A stretch of DNA of 64,000 nt from Nymphaea colorata (lineage: Eukaryota > Streptophyta > Magnoliopsida > Nymphaeales > Nymphaeaceae): positions 9,091,886-9,155,885 of the forward strand of contig NC_045144.1 of the NCBI RefSeq assembly GCF_008831285.2, read 5' to 3'. Positions within the stretch are counted from its first letter, which is position 1, and each line of letters begins with the position of its first letter. Below, one piece after another: positions 13,501-23,916 of the stretch. A program made the translations under genes and the position numbers. The notes under the pieces were generated by a model. It was not told where the DNA came from. It did not search any database and saw only the letters and a program-made list of their open reading frames with translations.

Positions 13501-16500
13501 ACCCGCCGGTGGCCCGGCCTGGTGCTCAGCCTTAAGATTCAGGCCAGCCTATGTGAGGACCTTGATTGGATGATGTGTGATTTTCCTTCTGGCCTCCAAA
13601 CTAGCTTGGACTTTGAACTTTGAAGGTTCTTTTAGTTAAACTACATAGTGCTCGTTTATATTAATTATACAAGCCTTCAAAGCATTGGATGGCTTTTTAT
13701 TGCTCAGAACTTCAAATTGATGAGCCTGACCACATTCTCTCATTTGCTTGTCCTTTCACATCTTTTAGGATATGTTTGATCTATTGTGGATTGATTATAT
13801 GCATTTTATGTCGATGGCTAGAAACAGGTTTTTCTTAGTTGTATCATCTCTCCATCATCCAAAGTTTGAAATTACATTCAAAATTATGTCAGTATGTGCA
13901 TCACTCGGCTTGGTGCCAACTATACTTAGCTTTGTTGCATAATATTCTCTTTTCAAATCTTTGGTTTGATCTGTGACTAGTATGTTACTGTTGAGTGAAA
14001 AGCATGCCTAGGCCCTAGGTGGCCACTTTTCGACTAGGCTGGGCTACATAGGCGCTCAAGTGAAAAAAATGTTATTTATTTCGTTTTTGTTATCTTCTTT
14101 GCTTTTGCCTTTATTATTTTTCTTTTGCTTTTTTCTTTTTTTTTTTTCCTTTCCTCTTTGTCCCCATCATCTCCTTCTTCTGCCTCCTCCTCCTCCTCTG
14201 CCTCTTCCTTCGATTTACTGCTTTTGTGTGCCTAGGTGCCATCTAGTTTTTTTTAAGGTCCACTTCCTACACCTGTCTGGTGCTTTTGTTTACATAGGTC
14301 TATTAATTATATTACACCATGTCATTAACCTAAATTCAGTTATTGGGAAGCAGATATATGGTGGCACTATTTTTTTTTCTCTAATACTCTGTTGCTGCCC
14401 CTTTCTTACAGAGCATTACAAAAGCACAGGTGCTCCATTTTTCCAGAGTGTTAGGAATAATGACCCAGTTGATTTTAGTAAATCACGTGAACCCCCAGCA
14501 TTTGTTTTGCCAGAACAGAGACAAAAGGAATTATGGTTAAAAGATACAGAAATGCTGAAGATGAATGTTGCAGTGACCAATCCTGCAAGAGACATAAGGC
14601 CAACTTCTTTGGCTGGAACCTCCCCAGCTGTTGCTCAATCTGGTCCGACTAGTAGTGGGTCTCTGGAAATTTCTTCCTGGAGAAGGTCTAAGAACACCAT
14701 TAATCAGTTACCTTTTGGAATTCAGTCACAAGCACATTTTGATGGACCTACAAGGAGAGATCTTCCTGGCAAAACTACCTTTCAACCTTTTCAGAGTACA
14801 GAGATTTATAAAGAGAAGTTGTGTCTTGGTGTCACTTCAACTCCTCATCAGGGTCTTGGCCATGAAGTGCCACTTTGTAACAGTATCGACCTGTCTAAGC
14901 CAGAAGCAAGTGGATCACGGTCGTGCTCCTTTCTTCGCCTTGAGAAGCCAGATTTGAATACTGACAACAACTTTAGTTATGAGCACCCAGAAGGCAATGG
15001 TCCTAGGAAAATTATGAAGGAATTTGATTGTCGTGATGTCAAAGCAAACAAAAGTGTTGATTTATCCCTGGCACTTCTGGATGTACCTGGAGGTGATAAT
15101 TGTGTTCATAGTGCTAGGGACCTGTTCCTTTCTAGAGGTAAGGATGATAATCCATTGCAGAGGCAATTCATGCCTCAAATGGAGGCAAATGCACAGGCTA
15201 ACAAGACAGCAGACATCGACAACGGCAGTGCTCAAACAGGTAAAGGCCTCTCACGAGTTTTTCATCAGCCTTTGTCCTACATCAACCTGGAGGAACCATC
15301 AAATGTCAAATATGAAACGGCAGGACAGATATGTGATGCAGCAAAAGTTTCCCTGCCTAAAAATGACACAAGCTTTGTTCAGGAATTTTCATTTCTGCAG
15401 GCAAACAAGAATGATTTGGCTGTTGTCCCTGATATTCAGGAAACCAGAGGCTTATTAAGCAATGGCTTCAATTTCTTAAAGGAACCATTTGCTCATGAGT
15501 TGCCATCAGAGCCCAGTAAGGATTGGTCAAACTTTGAAGGCTCCAAAAAGCAAGACCACATTCAAGGACTTCAGGGAAGCACACTGGGTGATCTCAAGTT
15601 ACGAAGTGTTAAAAAGCATGTCTTGGTAGGTCGAGCAAGTGGGTGCTCTGCACGTCAAGAGATTACTAGTACTGCCTCTGGTTTTCATGATGGAATCTCC
15701 AGCTGCTTAGGTGAAAGTGGACAAGAATTTGCTCTTTCATTTAAGATGGAATCCCTAGCTAAGGAGGGAAAAGTCTCTAATGAAGACAAAGTTGGACAGG
15801 GTGAATGCAAGATGGTCACGAGTGTGAGGGACGAAATGCCTCAACACAGAAGGAAGATCCCTCAGTGCAGAAGAATCGATCTTTCAGATGTTGACAGGAA
15901 TGGATTGGAGAATGATTGGATATTAGGCCTGCCTGGCGATTCTGCTAGGTTGCGGACACCTGTAGTGCCAGCACAGATGGCACAGAAGGTTTTGCATCTT
16001 GAAGAATCCATCAAAATTGATTGTTCTGTTGCTGGTGGTAAATTTTGTGCGGGGGATGGTGACTGCTCAACGGAATCATCAGATGCACTTATTTGTATGG
16101 CCGCTGAGGTGCTTATGACAATTTCAGCAGTTGCAAAGGAGAAATCAGATTGTGTTGCTTGGAACGAACCTGAGGCTACATCGAATGGTCCATTGAAATG
16201 GTTTGCTGATGTGGCTTGTTCAGGTACTGCTGTTCAACCGGAAGCTAGTGTAGCAGTTTCCGGAGGAAAAGTTGACAATGATCCTCAATCATCTGATGGG
16301 GATGATTTCTTCGAAGCGATGACCCTCATGCTGAGAGATACTAAGATGGATGAGGACTACTATTATAAGCCACACCCTCAGAATGAAGAACTCAAGGGCC
16401 CTGAAACGGATGCATCTCCGTGTCCGAATCAACCATCTAGGCGAACACCAAGGAGAGGCAGACGGCAAAGAGACTTTCAGAGGGAGATACTGCCAGGTCT

Positions 16501-16831
16501 CACATCTCTCTCGCGGCACGAGGTCACTGAGGATATGCAGACCCTTGGTGGCCTGATGAGAGCATCTGGCTGTTTCTGGCAGACAGGGCTAGCACGTAAA
16601 AATGGCTGCAAAAGTGGGCGGGGCTCCCCAACAAAGGGACGGCGATCAAAAGGCATGGCCGTCGAGGCAAATGAGGCAGTTCTTGCAGTCCTGCAATCAA
16701 CTTGCAATGCAGAAGTTGATGAAAATGGAGGACTGAAGGGCTTCTCGTGGGGAAAGACGACAAGACGTCGCCGGCGTATGCAGAGAAGTCGGAGCACAGC
16801 TGCTCCAGCTTCTTGCATAACAAAGAAATAA
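10572..16831 (+). CDS. DUF863 family protein (function unknown), three coding exons, 1135 aa
   Basis: Exons are 10572-10802 (phase 0), 10991-11747 (ends phase 1) and 14412-16831 (stop TAA). All borders are GT-AG, and the joined frame stays open for 1135 codons. The start is the Met of MGAKVQCNRYLPAYYHMKDL, the conserved plant N-terminus of this family; nine upstream in-frame codons lie in the leader. Family hallmarks seen: KQTMLEHEAIFRKQV followed by SELHRLYQVQKDLMDDL across the first junction (residues about 63-95), LPADEYIDIEDEE (about 196), and near the C-terminus DDFFEAMTLMLRDT (about 960), a basic RRTPRRGRRQRDFQ patch, LPGLTSLSRHEVTED (about 1030) and a GLMRASGCFWQTGLARKN block. No enzyme motif, signal peptide or membrane span is visible. 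Basic clusters suggest a nuclear protein, which is inference. The length fits plant members of roughly 900-1200 aa. Confidence 0.93.
11748..14411 (+). other. DUF863 gene intron 2
   Basis: Bounded by AAAG|GTAGCT and CTTACAG|AG. It contains a GC-rich foldback-like repeat (13214-13540) and a long pyrimidine tract (14085-14215) before the acceptor. The open frame running through that tract (14060-14411) is intron read-through: it is a Leu/Phe/Pro string with no family similarity. Skipping it keeps the frame and gives the conserved order of motifs. Confidence 0.85.
13214..13540. mobile_element. Non-autonomous repeat with GC-rich arms and an AT core
   Basis: Two arms full of CCCGGGCCCGGCCCG / GGGCCGGGCCC words (13229-13295 and 13407-13525) flank an A/T-only core of about 100 bp. 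The arms are roughly self-complementary. Similar arrangements occur at 32140-32430 and, as a half copy, at 55607-55790, so this is a dispersed family. No coding capacity. Superfamily is not assigned because I see no clear target duplication. Confidence 0.55.
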
Positions 16832-18627
16832 GTTTTGGACGACAAAGCTATCCAGCAGAAAAATAGGCAGCAAGTTCAGATCCTGTGCAGCTGTCAAGGA
16901 GGATGGTGATGGCCGCTGCCCCTGTAAAGCGTGTCTAGGCCCAATTTGTAGGTGGGCACTACTATTACTTTCTGATTAACAATATTCAAATAATGTGCAT
17001 TATTTGGTGTAATCTGGAGTAGATATACATACATATGATACATGTACCGCATCCAGTTTGCACTTCAGCCTAGTAAGCTCAACCCTTCTTCCCATGGAGC
17101 CTGTACCGGAGCTTTCGGCCATTCCTGCAGAATTAGCTTCAAGTTTCCCCTTTCCATCTTCACTCCGTCATTGCGGCGCTTTGTCTCTTTGCAGTTCCCT
17201 CTCCTTGCCATTAAAAGGGTTTGCAGTTAACTCTGTCATTCACATGAGTTCGAGTTTTTTGAGTGCAGCCTACATGCAACAATGTGACTCTCTACCCGCA
17301 ACAATGTAGATTCTCTACCTACAGGTGTCACGTTGCTCCCGTAACCTTTTGGTCTAACCGAGAATCTTCGTCTTGGACGGTCTTTTCCAACGGAAGGGCA
17401 GTCGATCCATGCATTTTCGGCTGCATTTATCGGTCGTACTCGACTCGTTTATAAACAAGCGAACGAGTAAGTTTGAGTTCGTTTATAAACAAGCGAACAA
17501 GTCAAGTTTGAGTTTCAGGAACTTGATTCGTTTATACTAGTCAAATTGATTCGTTTATACTATTCAAAACAGGTTGATCGAATCACCGGAAACCTAATCA
17601 CCGGTTTTGGCTTTTAAGGTAAAAATAAATGTTACACGAGTTAACGTTTATGTGAGTTAAACTAATTAATGCTTACACGAGTTAACACATAAACAGGTTA
17701 AATAGGTTAAACGTCGAGCTTGATTTTTGTATAGTCAAGTCAAGTTTTTTGAGTGCAGCCTACATGCAACAATGTAGAGTTTTTTTAAGTGCAGCCTCCA
17801 TGCAACAATGTAGACTCTCTACCCACAGGTGTCACGTTGCTCTTGTCACCTCTGGTCTAACCGAGAATCTTCGTCTTTGACCGTCTTCTCCAATGGAATG
17901 GCAGTCGACCCATGCACTTGGGATTTTAATTTGCACCAAGCGGATCCCTGAGGTGAATAATTCTCTTTTTCCCTCAAGAGAGTAATTCTCTTGTTGATAT
18001 GCATGCAAAATACCAAATACTTAATATGCGGTATGCCATTTGAGTATTTGGAAGAATTTTGTAGGGATATTAATGGATTCAGATTTGAATTGGGTATCAT
18101 ATTTTTAACCGTACTTTCTTTTTTTTTTAAATATTTACATATCCAAATCAAATATGAACAAAGCAAAGTTATATTTGAATCTCCATCTGATATCTGAATC
18201 CAACCCACGTTCGATTTTTACATTCATATTCAAATCCGAACCCGAATTTGAACCAAATCTGGCCAATTTTCAAAATGTAAGAGCATTGAATAGAGAAGAT
18301 TTATTTAAAATTAAATCTGATCCAATTGTGACCAGTTATTTATGTATATCCAAATTTTAATCTGAATCAATTAGGATGTCATTTTTTAAATCCGGATTTG
18401 ATTCAATGGTGGATGGCTATGGATGCATGGTGATGCCAAAAATTCTCTTATTCTTTTCCTATACATGTTAAAGTAGGGTGTGCAGTGCAGCCCAATGATG
18501 TAATCTGTGTAGTAATGTCAGAACGGACAGTGACAGTGGCTCACAATCATCCGATCTATTTGTTAAAAGTCATGTGTCCCACATCACAAGAAACAATTGT
18601 CCTTTCTGCGTCTCTCTACATACAGTT
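16832..18627. other. 3' flank of the DUF863 gene; intergenic repeats
   Basis: It begins with the 3' UTR of the DUF863 gene; no perfect AATAAA lies close, though AATAAT occurs near 16990. Beyond about 17040 there is a direct duplication (17253-17415 and 17743-17918), a stretch of CGTTTATAAACAAGCGAAC words (17440-17510) and a segment rich in AATCCGAACCCGAAT-like words (18180-18260). No further gene is seen. Confidence 0.6.
17253..17918. repeat. Two direct copies of a ~165-bp sequence flanking a 330-bp insert
   Basis: Copy 1 (17253-17415) and copy 2 (17743-17918) share AGTTTTTTGAGTGCAGCC, ACAGGTGTCACGTTGCTC and GTCTAACCGAGAATCTTCGTC in the same order. Both end near CAGTCGAYCCATGCA. Copy 2 also has a small internal reduplication of its first 40 bp. 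The DNA between them carries CGTTTATAAACAAGCGAAC twice. It could be a small terminal-repeat element or a segmental duplication. Confidence 0.6.
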
Positions 18628-18632
18628 TATAT

Positions 18633-19108
18633 TGTAAGATCATTTGGTGGGCCGGCATATGTCTATGAGGAATTTCAGACATTATGGCTGTCTTAACGTA
18701 AATATCCGCTTAAGTGATTGCATTTTGGGATATTACGTCATTTTAGATGGTATGGGGTAATTTTGAAATGTATAGATACCGGTACGGAATTACGGACTCT
18801 TTGATGGGTGGAATCCGTAATTGTCTTTATTATAAAATGGTAGTGGTCCCTGGGGTCGTGCAAGGGGTTGCCTGAAACATTGGTTTCTAGGGTTTTCCTC
18901 TTCCCCATCTGAGAGAGAATTCAAGCGCGCCGCACGTACCCTGGAAGACCCTGCTGCGATCTTCCCGTGCACCAGATCAGATGGATTCAGGTACGCTTCC
19001 GCTTCAGTTTAAGGTTTCGTTTATTTCAATGATTTAGCATGAGCATGATCCTGTTTTAGGGTATATACGTTTGGTTTTGTATATGCGTTATGAGGAGAAA
19101 TCCCAACA
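18633..19108 (+). repeat. 5' LTR of copia element A
   Basis: A 476-bp TG...CA repeat, collinear without gaps with 23436-23911. It contains an inverted GGTACGGAATTACGG..CCGTAATTG segment and a TTATAAAA box at about 18829, which could be the TATA element of the promoter. Confidence 0.93.
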
Positions 19109-19110
19109 TT

Positions 19111-19122
19111 TGGTATCAGAGC
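19111..19122 (+). promoter_or_regulatory. Primer binding site (initiator-Met tRNA) of copia A
   Basis: TGGTATCAGAGC sits 2 bp inside the 5' LTR. It is complementary to the 3' end of plant initiator methionine tRNA, the usual copia primer. Confidence 0.9.
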
Positions 19123-19339
19123 CAATGTTCTTCGTTAAATCGTTGAATTTTTGGATGATTTTGTGCGTCTCCTCATTGGTTCTTCCCTGTTCTTCGGCTG
19201 CAAGTATTGTTTTCAAAAAAAAAAAAAAACATTTTGCCGCCTCGCGCCCGAGCCCCTGCGTTTGATTTTTCGGACCGGGTCGGGTCCTGTCGGACCAGAC
19301 ACGCATCCATTTGGTTTAAGTAAATCGGTTCATTTTTTT

Positions 19340-19690
19340 TTAAACCGGTTTTGGAAAAGACTCGAACCGGTTCATTCGGTTTCAGACCGGTTCAATACGA
19401 TTCAGAACCGATTCGGTCCGATTCAGACCGGTTCAGACCTTCTAGAGACCGGTTCGGACCTTTTAAACCCGATTCGGACCATTTTGGGACCGGTTCATTC
19501 AGTTTTGGAACCGATTCTAGCATTTTCAGACCGGTTCACTTGATATTTAGACCGATTCAGGGCTTTTCAGACCGGTTCATTGAGTTCTGAAACCGTTTTT
19601 TAGCCAATTTTAACCGGTTCAGTAGGTTTTAGAACCGATATGGTCTATTTTTGACCGATACGTCTAACTTTAAGACTGGTTCAGCCCTAT
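19340..19690 (+). repeat. Minisatellite of ~20-21 bp units in the leader of copia A
   Basis: The consensus RACCGRTTCA followed by about 11 T-rich bases recurs some sixteen times with a 20-21 bp spacing (for example GACCGGTTCA, AACCGATTCG, GACCGATACG). Because 21 is divisible by three, open frames through it show short DRFRP/GPF-type peptide repeats, which are not a real protein. It lies between the primer site and the first gag remnant. Confidence 0.85.
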
Positions 19691-20554
19691 ATAGGGGCAT
19701 GTGGGTGTTCTAATTGTGGTTTAAGAACGATACGGGCCATTATAAGGCCGATTCAGTAGTTCTTGACCCTCTTAAGCACGATTATGATACTGGTTTATAA
19801 ATTTTGGACACTTTTAGGCCCCTTTTATTAGATCATTTTGGTTTTGGAATCAATATAGGGCAAATTTGTATGTAAATTTTAATTCATGTATCATGTTTTG
19901 CATGTTATTAAAATTGTGTATGTGCTTTAGATGAATGTTTGGATTATGAATTTGATCTTTGGCCATGTCTGTTGTTTGAAATGAGTACGTTTGTACTTTA
20001 TGTCGCCAAAGTGACCTCTGTTGTACGAATTTGCTTGTTTTAAACATTAAATGATAGTATACTTGATCCATGCGGACAATGATCAGCCCAAAGGAGGATT
20101 GTTGTTTGGTCAGGTTTAAGTATACAGGGCAATGAATATGTGATAATTTTTCAGGTTTCCATGTGAATAGCGAGTCAATCCAAAGATAGGCTCGTTGTTT
20201 GACAGGGTTAATTATCTATATTCATTGTTGACCAAGAATACCACTTGCAGTTAGTATTTCAATCCAAAGATTAGATATTAATGTTGCCCTGGTACCTTGT
20301 GATGGGATTTAGGCCATTGTATTTAAATTCATTTATATTTGTTATTTCATCTTTGTACATGTATTGATTGTGAGCATGTTTGGTATTTTTGTTGTTCTTT
20401 GTACAGTGAGTTCTGCTTCCATGATATTTGCAAATTTGAGTACTATTACTGAGATGAATGATTCGATTTTTTTCAAGTAAGAAAAGAAAGACTGTTAAGG
20501 AAGTTGCAGTTGACCAATCATCCGTTAAAAAACAAAAGAAACATAAGGAATGCC

Positions 20555-21250
20555 TATCAGGCTGCTTCTTTTGCAAAGTGAAGGTCATATGAAGGATGAT
20601 TGTACTGAGTATCACGCATGGCGTGAAATGAAGGGTACATTTCTCACTTTGGTTTGTTCTAAGGTTAATTTAACTTCAGTACCCAGAAACACTTCGTGGG
20701 TAGATTCGGTGTTACTACTCACATAGTGTTCATGCAAGACTGCCTAAATTGTCGAATGCCAATTGATGCTGAAAGATTCATCTATGTGGGCGATGGCAAG
20801 AAGGCGAAGGTTGAAGCCATAGCAGATTTTCGGTTATTGTTAAAGACTGTTGCTATTTGAATTTGACAGAAACTTATGTGGTACCGTCTCTTAGATGGAA
20901 TTTGGTTTCTTATTTCCTCATTGGACAAATTCGGTTATTATTGTTCATTTGGAGGAAATAAATTTAAGTAGTTTCTGCGCTCAAATTTGATTGCCACTGG
21001 TTCTTTGTCTAGTAGTGATAACCTTTATTTGCTTGATACAGTTGCTTCATATAATGAAACCTTGCATGTTACGTTTAGTGGTACTAAAAGAAAATTGGCC
21101 AAAGAGAATTATGCTATGTTATGGCATTGGCGCTTAAGACATATCTCTGAAAGGAGAATATAAAGGCTTATGTCAAAAGGAATTCTTAAGTCCTTTGATT
21201 TTGCAAACTTTAATGTTTGCACTGATTGTATAAAGGGAAAATGAACAAAC
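20555..21250 (+). pseudogene. Remnant of copia A gag zinc knuckle, protease and pre-integrase
   Basis: Around 20563-20611, two frames together give a CX2C...GHX4C zinc knuckle, split by a shift after CFFCKV. At about 20694-20750 there is a WVDS...H segment resembling the aspartic protease site. At 21118-21250 a frame reads MLWHWRLRHISERRI, a stop, then CTDCIKGK, matching the GAG-pre-integrase region. Many stops and shifts are present. The first part of gag is not detectable upstream. Confidence 0.7.
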
Positions 21251-21261
21251 ATTAAGGGGTT

Positions 21262-22974
21262 ACAAATTTTATAATCCATTCAGTAAGTCTTTCTTTGAAA
21301 AGGGAAATGCCCATTTCTTTGAGGATATTGAGTTTGGGGAGGTGATCAGGTTAGAAACATTGCCTTGGAAGAGGGACCTGAGTCCACTCTATTCGGAAGA
21401 AGGCAATGATGTCGATATCTCTACTGGAGAACAAACTCAACAACCTCAAGAAAATCAAGTAGAAGTGCCACTAAGGAGATCCACTAGAGAGAGGAGAAAT
21501 ACAATTTTAAATGATTTTGTCTATCTCCAAGAACACGATGTTGATATGAGCTTAATGGAGGATGATCCTGTCAACTTCCAGCAAGCAATAAAGAGTTCTA
21601 AATCTCTTAAGTGGATAGATGCCATGAATGAGGAAATAAAGTCCATGATGGACAATGACGTATGGGAAGTTGTTCCTTTGCCTGAAGGTGTGAAACTCAT
21701 TGGTTGTAAATGGATATTTAAAACCAAGAGGGATTCATTAGGTAACATCGAAAGGTATAAGGTACGTCCTGTCACTAAGGGCTTTACTCAAAAGGAAGAC
21801 ATTGAATATATATAGACTTTCCCTCCAGTTTCGTTGAAAGACTCTTTCAGAACTATAATGGCACTTGTAGCTCATTTTGACTTAGAGCTGCATCAGATGG
21901 ATGTTAAGACAGCGTTTCTAAATGGAGACATTGATGAAACGATATATATGGTGCAACCAGAAAACTTTGTTTCAGGAAATGCAAAGAAAATGGTCTGCAA
22001 ACTCAAGAAATCCATATATGGACTAAAGCAAGCTTTCCAGTCAATGGTATTAAAAATTTCATTAAATTATAGTTTCATTTGGTTTCGAAACTAATATGGT
22101 TGATGAATGTGTATACCAAAACTTCAGTGGAGCAAATTTATCTTTCTGGTTTTATATGTCAATAATATATTGCTGACAAGTAATGATGTGGGCATATTTC
22201 ATGAAACTAAGAAATTTTTGTCATCAAAGTTTGACATGAAGGATATTGGTTGTGCATCTTTTGTATTAAGAATCCAAATATTTCGAGATCGTTCTCGGGG
22301 TATTCTTGGATTATCACAAAAGACCTACATTGATAAGGTGCTTCAGCGATATGACATGAAGGATTGTAAACCAGGAGATACTCCAGTTGCTAAAAGAGAC
22401 AAGTTTAGTCTCAAACAGTGCCCTAAAAGTGAAATCGAATCTAAGAAAATTGAAAGGATTCCCTATTCGTCTGTTGTGGGAAATCTTATGTATGCTCAGG
22501 TTTGTACTCGTCCGGATATTGCTTTTATCATTGGAATGTTAGACAGATACTTAAGTGATCCTGGTATGGGTCATTGGAAAGCAGCCAAAAGAGTTTTGAG
22601 GTACTTAAAAAAAAGAACATAAGATTTTATGTTTACATACAGGAAGTCAGACCAGTGGGAGATCATTGGGTATTCAGATTTTGACTTTGCTGGGTGCCAA
22701 GATAATGGCATCCAATCAGGTTTTGTGATTGCAGAATTTTGTCATGAGGCTGCGCATTTTGTATGGTATAGAAAGACCATTAAGATTCTTGTGTGACAAT
22801 AATTCAGCAGTCATGTACTCTTATAACAGCTACAATTTGTCAAAGTCGAAGCACATCGACATTAAGTTTTTTTGGGCTGTTAAAGAGGGGATACAGAATG
22901 GTCAAGTGTCTTTAGAGCATATTGGGACAAACTCTATGATTTGCGGATCCGCTTACCAAGGGTTTAACACATAA
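21262..22974 (+). pseudogene. Broken copia A polyprotein: integrase C-end, RT and RNase H
   Basis: It opens with the C-terminal integrase motif LRGYKFYNP right after the pre-integrase region, so the DDE core is absent. RT follows: WIDAMNEEIKSMMDND, KLIGCKWIFKTKRD, an in-frame TAG at 21813, then DVKTAFLNGDIDETIYM and KKSIYGLKQAF. Two frameshifts lie near 22060-22130. The catalytic motif reads YVNN instead of YVDD, and then come QVCTRPDIAF, WKAAKRVLRYLKK and an RNase H with KSKHIDIKFFW (22840-22877). Loss of both catalytic Asp residues and the stops make the enzyme dead. Confidence 0.9.
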
Positions 22975-23435
22975 GGTCTTTTACGAACATGTTGTTCATA
23001 TGGGGGTGTTATCATTGGATGATGTGCTGGTTTAGTGGAAGTTTGTATTTTGTTTGCTCTTATGTATGGACACATATTCAGTTTTCTGCAGAATAAAGTT
23101 TAAAGTTCTTTGGTTCCATTCTCTGTTTATGTGTTAGGTTTTGATCTCCATAAGGTTTTAAAGTTGGACCAGTTGAGAATAGACATGTTGTAATCACATT
23201 ACATGTAATTCTCATGCTATGCATCCATATCAGATCTATGTCATTGATTATGTTAACATTTGTGATCATTGAAGGTTTAGCTAATTTTATTATAGCGAAA
23301 GCCGCTTTGGTTCTGTGTTGATATGGTCATGGACGAGATTGGTGAAAATGACGTTTATAAGATAGTAATTATGAGCTCCTAAGGTTTTATGTAATGTCTG
23401 AATGTATTAAGACATATTTGACCCAAGTGGGAGAT

Positions 23436-23911
23436 TGTAAGATCATTTGGTGGGCCGGCATGTGTCTATGAGGAATTTCAGACATTATGGCTGTCTTAAC
23501 GTAAATATCCGCTTAAGTGATTGCATTTTGGGATATTACGTCATTTTAGATGGTATGGGGTAATTTTGAAATGTATAGATACCGGTACGGAATTACGGAC
23601 TCTTTGATGGGTGGAATCCGTAATTGTCCTTATTATAAAATGGTAGTGGTCCCTGGGGTCGTGCAAGGGGTTGCCTGAAACATTATTTTCTAGGGTTTTC
23701 CTCTTCCCCATCTGAGAGAGACCTCAAGCGCGCCGCACGTACCCTGGAAGACCCTGCTGCGATCTTCCCGTGCACCAGATCAGATAGATTCAGGTACGCT
23801 TCCGCTTCAGTTTAAGGTTTCGTTCATTTCAATGATTTAGCATGAGCATGATCCTGTTTTAGGGTATATATGTTTGGTTTTGTATATGCGTTATGGGGAG
23901 AAATCCCAACA
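23436..23911 (+). repeat. 3' LTR of copia element A
   Basis: A 476-bp partner of 18633-19108, preceded by the polypurine tract AAGTGGGAGA and followed by the target duplication TATAT. Confidence 0.93.
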
Positions 23912-23916
23912 TATAT

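Larger units (their letters stand above)
18628..23916 (+). mobile_element. Ty1/copia LTR retrotransposon A, full outline, defective
   Basis: Two 476-bp LTRs (18633-19108, 23436-23911) begin TGTAAGATC and end CCCAACA. The 5-bp TATAT lies directly outside each end (18628-18632, 23912-23916), showing a genuine insertion. The primer binding site TGGTATCAGAGC lies two bases inside the left LTR, and a purine run AAGTGGGAGA lies just before the right LTR. By eye the LTRs differ at about 10 of 476 positions (about 2%). Between them are a repeat-rich leader, a frameshifted zinc knuckle, a broken protease/pre-integrase remnant and a broken RT-RNase H. The gag N-terminus and the integrase core are missing, so it cannot be autonomous. 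Confidence 0.92.

Noticed and set aside
14060-14411. N-terminal 117 codons of the long open frame ending at 16831
   Set aside because: Leu/Phe/Pro string translated from an intronic pyrimidine tract; a good acceptor at 14411 and matching phase with the upstream exon show that the exon begins at 14412.
19111-19122. tRNA-like sequence
   Set aside because: Only the 12-nt complement of the tRNA 3' end is present, as expected for a retroelement primer site; no cloverleaf is possible. The same holds at 30542-30553.
19151-19590. Open frames with repeated DRFRP/GPF peptides, possibly a repeat protein
   Set aside because: Direct product of the 21-bp minisatellite in a retroelement leader; several frames stay open for the same reason.
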